Source: Gammaproteobacteria bacterium
GTDB lineage: Bacteria; Pseudomonadota; Gammaproteobacteria; Steroidobacterales; PWYM01
Reading direction: 5' to 3'
NCBI GenBank assembly: GCA_007693855.1
Contig: RECU01000062.1
Location: 1-63,577, forward strand
Length of the DNA stretch: 63,577 nt
Part shown: one piece after another, positions 55,316-61,884 of the stretch
Layout of the letters: every line of letters begins with the position of its first letter
Position numbering within the stretch: position 1 is the stretch's first letter
Position numbers and translations under genes: made by a program
Notes under the pieces: model-generated
What the model was told of the DNA's origin: nothing
What the model saw: the letters and a program-made list of their open reading frames with translations, nothing else
Databases searched by the model: none

Positions 55316-56221
55316 ATGAGCGCAGACACCCCCGTGGCCTTCGCGCCGGGTGACATCATCGTCGCCAGCAGCGACGTCGACGACAGCAACGTCGACCTGC
55401 GCAACCACGCCGGCCCCGGTCGGCTGCTGCACATGGATGCCGATTTCGGCCCGCGTGCGACGCTTGCCACCGGCACGGACGGCCTGGTCATCGGTGTGGC
55501 CGTGGAGCCGCAGAGCGGCGTCCTTTACGCCGCCGACGCGCAGGCCTATGCCATCGTCGCCTTCGAGCCCTCCGGTGAAGGCCCGCAGCTGCAGGACTGG
55601 CTGCCGCGTCGACGCTTCGGCGCCATCCTGCCCGATGGCCGGGGCGGACTGCTGCTCGGGGTGCATTCCCGACTGGGCGAGCCGCCAGACGACGAATGGG
55701 GGCAGCAGTGGCTCTTTCACGTGGACCCCACCCGCCGGGCCGTCCGTGCCCTGGATGTCGAGATCGACGGCGGCATGCGCGGCTTCCACTGTGTCACCCA
55801 CATGGCCTTCGAGCAGGACGGCCATACGCTGCGCTATGTCTCCGAGGGAGGGCGCCGCGTGATGCGCTATGACCTCGCCAGCGACCGTCAGCTCGATGAC
55901 TTTCTGCGCCTCGACGATGACGACCCGCGGGGGACCTGCGGGATCGCCACGCTGGCCGACAACGGGCTGCTGATGGCCACGGGCAAAGGGTGTTGCCGAG
56001 TCGACCCCTCCGGGACGCGCGTCGTCGACTACGAGGTGCCCGCCGCACCCGGCTGGTCGCGGGTCACGCTGGCGGCTGACGGGGAGCATTTTTTCCTGAA
56101 CAATTTCTTTGCCGGAATGGTCGAAGACAGGCGTGTCGAGGATGGCCGGGTCATCCGACGTCATGACATCGCCCGGAAGTATTCTCTGTGCGGCCTGGTC
56201 GAATATCCGGCACGCCCGTGA
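55316..56221 (+). CDS. SMP-30/gluconolactonase-like beta-propeller protein
   Basis: A 301-residue protein made of repeated four-strand blades (VIGVAVEPQSGVLYAADAQAYAIVAFE; GTCGIATLADNGLLMATGKGCC), resembling SMP-30 or NHL-type propellers. No signal peptide was seen, so it is probably cytoplasmic. Such proteins are often lactonases with a metal site, but the metal ligands were not confirmed. AAGGGGG lies ahead of the ATG at 55316; an in-frame TTG at 55298 is less likely. It sits between the amidase-like gene and solute-binding protein 3. Confidence 0.65.
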   Translation: MSADTPVAFAPGDIIVASSDVDDSNVDLRNHAGPGRLLHMDADFGPRATLATGTDGLVIGVAVEPQSGVLYAADAQAYAIVAFEPSGEGPQLQDWLPRRRFGAILPDGRGGLLLGVHSRLGEPPDDEWGQQWLFHVDPTRRAVRALDVEIDGGMRGFHCVTHMAFEQDGHTLRYVSEGGRRVMRYDLASDRQLDDFLRLDDDDPRGTCGIATLADNGLLMATGKGCCRVDPSGTRVVDYEVPAAPGWSRVTLAADGEHFFLNNFFAGMVEDRRVEDGRVIRRHDIARKYSLCGLVEYPARP

Positions 56222-56241
56222 ACACAGCGAGGAGGGACACT

Positions 56242-57855
56242 GTGGCTGGTTCAACTGCTTCAAAGCGAATTCTGGGGTTCTGCGCGCCTGCAGCCGTGCT
56301 GGCGCTGCTGGGATTGATCGTCCCGATGGCGCCGGCGAGCGCCGACAACAGCGTGTTCCACCGTGGTCTGGGTAACGAACCGCGCACCCTCGATCCGCAC
56401 CGGGCAATCGGCACCTCGGCCTCGATCCTGATCTACGACCTGTTCGAAGGCCTGATGACGGTCGACCGTGAAGGCCAGCTGACTTACGGGGCTGCTGAGG
56501 CCTACGAAGTGAGCGAAGACGGACAGACCTATATCTTCCGGCTGCGCGAAAACCTGCGATGGTCGGACGGCAAGCCGAAGACGGCCGAAGATTTCGTCTA
56601 TTCCTTCCGCCGGCTGATGGATCCGCGCACCGCTGCCCGCTACGCCTCGTTTCTGTATCTGATCGAGAACGGCCGTGCCGTGAATACCGGACAGGCAGAC
56701 ACGGACACGCTGGGCGTGCGCGCCCTCGATGACCGCCACCTCGAGATCCGCCTGAACAACCCGGCGCCGTTCCTGCCTGATCTCATGGCGGCGGTCGCCG
56801 CCGTTGCCGTCCCGGCGCACGCCATCGAGGCCCACGGCCAGCAGTGGACCCGTCCTGCCAATTTCGTCGGCAGTGGCGCCTACCGGCTGACCGCGGCCGT
56901 ACCACAGACCTACCTGCTGGCGGAGCGCAACCCCTACCACTACGCGACCGACAGTGTGCGCATCGAACGGGTCTACTACTATCCGCTGGAAAACGACTCG
57001 GCCAGCCTGCAGCGCTACAGGGCCGGCGAACTCGATCTCACGCTCCGCTATCCCGCCGATCAGGCCCGCTGGATAGAGCGCAATCTCCCGGGGCATCTTC
57101 GTTCGTCTCCCGGGCTTGGCACAGGCTTCATCCTGCTCAACATCTCCCGGCCGCCCTTCGACGACCCGCGGGTGCGACGGGCACTGTCGCTGGCCATCGA
57201 TCGCGAAGGGATTGTGGCCCGCCTGCTCGATGGCCAGGTCGAGCCGGCCTACTCGCTGGTGCCACCGACGATCGAGAACTACACGCCCCAGCAGGCCTCG
57301 TTCCACTCGATGACCATGCAGGCGCGGATGGCCGAGGCGAGACAACTGATGCAGGAGGCCGGCTACTCGCAGCGCACCCCCCTGCGCGTCGCGATGCGCT
57401 ATGACAGCCAGGACACCAACAACAACATCGTGATCGCCGTGCGCGCCATGTGGCGGGCGGTGGGCGCCGACATGGAAATGGTGAATTCCGATTTCGGCGC
57501 GGTGATTGCCGACGCCCGCTCAGGGAACTACGAGAGCGCGCTGTATGCCTGGTTTGCCGCATTCAACGACGCATCGACCTTCCTCGGCACACTGGACTCG
57601 ACCAACCGCAGCACCAACTTCGCCCGCTATGCCAACGAGGAGTTTGACGCCCTGATGGCGGCCGCGTCAGCCAGCCCGGATCTCGAGGAACGGCGGGAAC
57701 TGATGCAACAGGCGGAGCGCGTGGCGATGGAAGATCATGCGCTGATTCCGGTGTTCTTCTACGCCGGTCAGCGTCTGGTCAATCCGGTGGTCCAGGGCTG
57801 GGTCGACAATCCCCGCGCGGCCAACCTCACGCGCTACCTGTATATCGAGCGTTAG
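56242..57855 (+). CDS. ABC transporter family-5 solute-binding protein (OppA type), copy 3
   Basis: A 537-residue periplasmic oligopeptide-binding-type protein: signal peptide ending near ASA, then LGNEPRTLDPHRAIGTSAS, YIFRLRENLRWSDGKPKTAEDFVYSFRRLMDP and VRRALSLAIDREGI. This is the OppA/MppA branch, distinct from copies 1 and 2, and is the natural partner of the permease and ATPases upstream. The GTG start at 56242 has AGGAGG seven bases ahead; the open frame continues 18 codons further. It closes the rightward operon that begins with the MFS gene. Confidence 0.93.
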   Translation: MAGSTASKRILGFCAPAAVLALLGLIVPMAPASADNSVFHRGLGNEPRTLDPHRAIGTSASILIYDLFEGLMTVDREGQLTYGAAEAYEVSEDGQTYIFRLRENLRWSDGKPKTAEDFVYSFRRLMDPRTAARYASFLYLIENGRAVNTGQADTDTLGVRALDDRHLEIRLNNPAPFLPDLMAAVAAVAVPAHAIEAHGQQWTRPANFVGSGAYRLTAAVPQTYLLAERNPYHYATDSVRIERVYYYPLENDSASLQRYRAGELDLTLRYPADQARWIERNLPGHLRSSPGLGTGFILLNISRPPFDDPRVRRALSLAIDREGIVARLLDGQVEPAYSLVPPTIENYTPQQASFHSMTMQARMAEARQLMQEAGYSQRTPLRVAMRYDSQDTNNNIVIAVRAMWRAVGADMEMVNSDFGAVIADARSGNYESALYAWFAAFNDASTFLGTLDSTNRSTNFARYANEEFDALMAAASASPDLEERRELMQQAERVAMEDHALIPVFFYAGQRLVNPVVQGWVDNPRAANLTRYLYIER

Positions 57856-57883
57856 CAGCACCCGCCCCGGGGCGCTGACGACC

Positions 57884-58963
57884 TCAGGCCTCCGGGAACA
57901 CCCACTGCCCCGGCCCCCTGCGGGCCGGGCAGGCGATGGCGGTGAGTTCCGCGGCCGGATCGGGGGTGCGGATCGCGCCGTGCACGGCGCGCCAGCGACG
58001 CACCTGATGCCGGAAGGCCACCGGCAGCGCATCAGTCTGCACCGACAGCTCGGCGTTAAGCGTGTCCGGGACCACTGCCGGGCGGAGACACTCGAGGATC
58101 TCCCGGTCCTCGGTAAAGATCTTCTCCAGGTCGGCACGCAGCGGCCCGTCGTGTTCCGGCTCCAGCAGGAAATTCCGCGCCTGGATGTAGTGGCTGAGCG
58201 TATGGCGCTCATCAATCGGCGTGAAGGCCTGGAACACCACCTGACGCAGGGTCTCGGTCATGCGGATCGCCAGGCGCACGCACAGCCCGCCCAGGTCGAA
58301 GGCGAGTCGCGTGCGCACGGGCGGCCGGTGTTCATCCACCAGCTCGCCCAACGGGCCGCGTTTCGGGCGCGGCTGATAGCTGTGCTCAGCCCAGGCGCCC
58401 AGGCCGTCTGTTTGGACGCTGGCACGCGGCACCCGCGGGTCGTCGGGGTTGCCGAAATCGGGATGAATGAAGTGGGTGTGCGCCGAGTCGATGTGGTTCT
58501 CGAACACCCGCTCCCAGTTCGCGACGTACTCGAACCGACCATGGATGAAGCGCCAGGACTGCTCGGTGGCCGCGAACTCCGGCAGAAACCCCGCAATCTC
58601 CGGGCGCGCCTCGGGCGCCAGATCGCCCAGGAACACCCACACCAGTCCATATAGAACCCGACAGGGGTAGGCATCGACCCGGGCGCGCTCAGGCAGCCTG
58701 GCCTGCGACTCGAGAGAGGGGATCTCGACACAGCGGCCATCGGCCGCGTACACCCAGCCGTGATAGGGGCACTGCACCCTGCCCTCGACACAGCGACCGC
58801 GCGAGAGGGGTGCGCCGCGGTGCACGCAGGTATCTGCCAGACAGGCGGGCGCCCCTGCAGCATCCCGGAACAGCACGAGGTCATGACCCAGCATGCGCAC
58901 GGCCTTTGGTCGATCGCCGAGCTCAGACTCCAGACAGGCGACGTACCAGAGGTTCTTCAGCAT
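57884..58963 (-). CDS. Rieske non-haem iron oxygenase, copy 1
   Basis: A 359-residue oxygenase component. The Rieske [2Fe-2S] ligands are Cys46-x-His48 and Cys65-x2-His68 (CVHRG; CPYHGW). The mononuclear iron site lies in ENHIDSAHTHFIHPDFG. The family carries out ring dihydroxylation, O- or N-demethylation and related oxidations using electrons from a reductase. It is paralogous to copy 2 immediately upstream, sharing the start MLKNLWYVA. No reductase or ferredoxin gene lies in the window. It follows copy 2 after 27 bases on the same strand. Confidence 0.93.
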   Translation of the reverse strand: MLKNLWYVACLESELGDRPKAVRMLGHDLVLFRDAAGAPACLADTCVHRGAPLSRGRCVEGRVQCPYHGWVYAADGRCVEIPSLESQARLPERARVDAYPCRVLYGLVWVFLGDLAPEARPEIAGFLPEFAATEQSWRFIHGRFEYVANWERVFENHIDSAHTHFIHPDFGNPDDPRVPRASVQTDGLGAWAEHSYQPRPKRGPLGELVDEHRPPVRTRLAFDLGGLCVRLAIRMTETLRQVVFQAFTPIDERHTLSHYIQARNFLLEPEHDGPLRADLEKIFTEDREILECLRPAVVPDTLNAELSVQTDALPVAFRHQVRRWRAVHGAIRTPDPAAELTAIACPARRGPGQWVFPEA

Positions 58964-58990
58964 CGCAGCGACACCCGCAACGCGGCAGGG

Positions 58991-60166
58991 TCAGCTGGCC
59001 ATGGCGGCCTGCGACTCGCGCTCGATGTCCAGTTCCTCGTCGTCGTTTTCCGGCAACGTGGTGGGCATGGGCTTGAAGGTCCAGCCGCTGGGGTCCTCCC
59101 GGCGCGCCGGGCAGGCCACCACACGCAGCTCCTTGCCCTGGGCGACCTCAGGGATGGCATAAGGATCGAGCTCCCAGCCCTTCTTGGCGAGACGCTTGCA
59201 GAAAATCCTGAAGGCCATCGGCATCTTGTCCGTAGACACCGAGAGTTCGTCGGCCAGTCCTGCAGGCACCTTGGGCGGTGCGATGTATTCGACGATATCG
59301 GCGTCCTGCTGGAACACCTCGAGCAGCCCCTTGCGCCGTTCCTCATCCTGGTCCGGATCCATCAGGTAATTGCGCGCCTGGACATAGAACGTCAGCGTGT
59401 TCTCCTCATCCAGCGGGGTCTTGCAGGAGAAGATGATCTGGCTGACGACCGGTGACATGATCTGCTTCAGCTTGACGGTCAGACCACACATGTGGAACTG
59501 CAGATCGGTCGACGCGCCCTTGCGCCCACCGCGGTCCTTGTCCAGGACCTCACCGAGGCTGCCCTTCTTTTCCTTGGCCTGGTAGAAATGCCCGGTCCTC
59601 GCGCCCCAGGGCAGGTGTTCGATGTCGGCATCCTCGACCCGCGGATCCTCGCGGTTGCCGAAGGCGGGATGCACGAAATGCGTATGCGCCGAATCCAGGC
59701 CGTTCTCGGTCACCCGCTGCCAGTTGGCCTTGTAATGAAACGCACCGCTGATGCAGCGCCAGTTCTCGGTGTCGTAATACTCCGGGAAGATGTCCGGGAT
59801 CGGCGGACGACGGTCTGCCGGCAGATCTCCGAGAAACACCCAGACGAACCCGTAGCGCTCTTCCGCCGGGTAGGCGTCGACGCGGGCGCGCTTCGGGATC
59901 CGCGCATCAGGCCCCAGTGACGGGATGCGTGTGCAGCGCCCCTCCGCATTGAACTCCCAGCCATGGTAAGGGCACATCACCGAGGCCCCGTGCAACTCAC
60001 CGCGGGCCAGGTTGCCCCCGCGATGCACGCAGACGTTGTGCAGGCAGGCGAAGCCGTCGCCGCTGCGGAAAATCACCAGGTCCTGGCCGAGCACACGGGC
60101 GTGCTTGGGCCGGTCGGCGGGAACGTCTGCGGCATGCGTCGCGACATACCAGAGATTCTTGAGCAT
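58991..60166 (-). CDS. Rieske non-haem iron oxygenase, copy 2
   Basis: A 391-residue oxygenase component with Rieske ligands Cys46, His48, Cys65 and His68, and mononuclear iron site in ENGLDSAHTHFVHPAFG. Compared with copy 1 it has a C-terminal extension rich in Asp and Glu (PENDDEELDIERE). The open frame extends 22 codons upstream, but the ATG at 60166 with GGAGAAG ahead aligns with copy 1. First gene of the two-oxygenase operon. A consensus half-site and a TATAAT lie about 75-88 bases upstream. Confidence 0.93.
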   Translation of the reverse strand: MLKNLWYVATHAADVPADRPKHARVLGQDLVIFRSGDGFACLHNVCVHRGGNLARGELHGASVMCPYHGWEFNAEGRCTRIPSLGPDARIPKRARVDAYPAEERYGFVWVFLGDLPADRRPPIPDIFPEYYDTENWRCISGAFHYKANWQRVTENGLDSAHTHFVHPAFGNREDPRVEDADIEHLPWGARTGHFYQAKEKKGSLGEVLDKDRGGRKGASTDLQFHMCGLTVKLKQIMSPVVSQIIFSCKTPLDEENTLTFYVQARNYLMDPDQDEERRKGLLEVFQQDADIVEYIAPPKVPAGLADELSVSTDKMPMAFRIFCKRLAKKGWELDPYAIPEVAQGKELRVVACPARREDPSGWTFKPMPTTLPENDDEELDIERESQAAMAS

Positions 60167-60231
60167 GCGGGCTTCTCCATCACAACCACGGGCACGCACC
60201 GGGAACAGCCGAGCGTGCGTACACGCTAGCA

Positions 60232-60253
60232 CATGTACTAATTATATAACAAC
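60232..60253. promoter_or_regulatory. Weak GntR-type operator candidate, site 6 (half-site), with TATAAT
   Basis: On the minus strand GTTGTTAT (60253-60246) is identical to the left arm of site 3, but the second arm does not match. TATAAT (60246-60241) overlaps it and points to the Rieske operon. It also abuts the end of the amine oxidase gene. Treated as tentative. Confidence 0.3.
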
Positions 60254-60264
60254 ATGACAGGAGC

Positions 60265-61689
60265 TCAGCTGACGCGCTCGAGCACCTCGAAGACCGCGCG
60301 TTCCGCCGATTCCATCGCCCCCTCCAGCCCCATCGACAGGACCGAGGTGTGTTCGCCGGCGAAGTGCACCCGACCGTGCGGCTCTGCGGCCGCCGCGCCA
60401 TAGCGTTGCACATCGCCCGGCCCACGATAGGCGAAGGTCCCGTGCAGCCAGGGGTGTTTGCTCCAGCACATGATCGCACCCGGCTCGACCCGGCCGACCA
60501 TTGAGGGGCGAATGCGATACAGCTCGGCCATGACCTTCTCGAGCACCACATCGTCGGAATTGTTCCGGCAGAACTCGTTGGCAATCCCCGAGAGATACAC
60601 CCACAGGTACTCCCCCTCCTGCGACTGCCACTTCATCACCCTGGGGAGCATCCCGTCGCTCCAGATCGAGGGCGGTAGCCCGTCTTCTTCCCAGTAGGGC
60701 TCGCGCACCGGGAGAAACACGGATGTCCCGTGTCCGTAGGGAATGTTGTCCACGGCGGCCCGCTGGCGCGCCGGCAGCCCCGGATGGACCGCGATCCGGC
60801 GCAGTGACGTCAGCGGCAGGCTGCTCACCGCGAAATCGGCGCGCAGGCGCCGTCCGCCCGCACAGCGCACTTCCACGCCCTGAGCGGTGCTTTCGATCGC
60901 CTCGACCGGACAGCCCAGCTCGAGATCACCGTGCAGCGAGCCCTGCATCGCGTCGACCAGGCGCGACATGCCGCCGTCGATGAACTGCAGCCGGCCGGCA
61001 TCCCGCGAGAATTCCCGGACCTTCTGCTGGCGGAGAATCCACATCAGCGACATCTGGTCGATGTGGTCCGCTGGCAACCCGACGGACAACAACGCCAGCG
61101 CCGCTTCATCGGCACCCTGCTCCCGGAGATAGTCGCCGTAGGGGCGATCCCACTGCCGCGCGACTTCCGGCTCGAGCCAGCTCTCCAGGCCAGGGAGCGG
61201 GCTGTGCTCCGGCAGCATGGCGCCGGCCAGCGTAAACGGCGGGCGGGCCCGGAACTCGCCGGCGAGGCGATTCTGCTCCGCAGCGCTCCAGGCGCTGGCG
61301 GGCATGAGCTGATCGCCTACGTGCAGCGCATAGCGGATGGAGTCGCCCAGCCAGCCATGCAGACCGAGACCGAACCGCTCGACCTGGGCCAGCACGCGCG
61401 CATACATGGGTCCGACTTCGAAGCCGCCCGCCTCCGGGCGTCCGTCGACGGTGTCGAGGGTGAAAATCCGGCCCCCGGTGCGCTGGTCCGCTTCGACCAC
61501 CAGCACCCGGAAACCCGCCTCTTCCAGCAGCATCGCGCTGTAGAGCCCGGAAATCCCCGCACCCAGCACGATGACATCGGCGTCCTTGCCACCGCGGGCG
61601 GCACAGCCGGCGAGACCACCGCCGGCCGACAGCGCGGCTGTGGCGCCAAACAAACGGAGCAACTGCCGACGATTCATTGCAGTGCGCAT
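60265..61689 (-). CDS. Tat-exported flavin monoamine oxidase-family lipoprotein, copy 2
   Basis: A 474-residue FAD enzyme paralogous to copy 1. The N-terminus has a twin-arginine motif (NRRQLLRLFGATAAL) and then a lipobox-like LAGC, so it may be a Tat-exported lipoprotein. The FAD motif VLGAGISGLYSAMLLEE is followed by VEADQRTGGRIFTLD; the C-terminal FAD segment reads VHFAGEHTSVLSMGLEGAMES. GGGAGGGAG precedes the ATG at 61689; a second Met at 61677 is possible, and the open frame to 61749 is not supported. Divergent from TonB receptor 2 with an operator between, and followed by the Rieske operon after 98 bases. Confidence 0.9.
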   Translation of the reverse strand: MRTAMNRRQLLRLFGATAALSAGGGLAGCAARGGKDADVIVLGAGISGLYSAMLLEEAGFRVLVVEADQRTGGRIFTLDTVDGRPEAGGFEVGPMYARVLAQVERFGLGLHGWLGDSIRYALHVGDQLMPASAWSAAEQNRLAGEFRARPPFTLAGAMLPEHSPLPGLESWLEPEVARQWDRPYGDYLREQGADEAALALLSVGLPADHIDQMSLMWILRQQKVREFSRDAGRLQFIDGGMSRLVDAMQGSLHGDLELGCPVEAIESTAQGVEVRCAGGRRLRADFAVSSLPLTSLRRIAVHPGLPARQRAAVDNIPYGHGTSVFLPVREPYWEEDGLPPSIWSDGMLPRVMKWQSQEGEYLWVYLSGIANEFCRNNSDDVVLEKVMAELYRIRPSMVGRVEPGAIMCWSKHPWLHGTFAYRGPGDVQRYGAAAAEPHGRVHFAGEHTSVLSMGLEGAMESAERAVFEVLERVS

Positions 61690-61810
61690 CCACTCCCTCC
61701 CCGCCCACAGGCGTCGCAGTCGCCTCAGTTCACCATCCCAGGCGCCCAATCACAAGTCCGTGAAGACCGCAGCCCGGGGCGGCAACAGCATGCTTGATCT
61801 GTGCGATTAT

Positions 61811-61832
61811 GTTGTCATATGCTTATGACAAC
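61811..61832. promoter_or_regulatory. GntR-type operator candidate, site 5 (perfect repeat)
   Basis: GTTGTCAT-N6-ATGACAAC, a perfect inverted repeat; the arms extend to 10 bp if the flanking T/A and A/T pairs are counted (61810-61833). It is the best copy in the window and defines the consensus. It overlaps the -35 box and spacer of the TonB receptor 2 promoter, and could also act on the divergent amine oxidase gene. Confidence 0.8.
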
Positions 61833-61840
61833 ACTATAAC
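61812..61840 (+). promoter_or_regulatory. Sigma-70 promoter for TonB receptor 2
   Basis: TTGTCA at 61812-61817, a 17-base spacer, and TATAAC at 61835-61840: five of six matches in each hexamer at optimal spacing. It lies about 45 bases ahead of the GTG start and is covered by the inverted repeat, so a bound GntR protein would block RNA polymerase. Confidence 0.75.
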
Positions 61841-61884
61841 CATATTACAACGCTTTCAAGCGCTACAACCATGGGGAGCAGACT

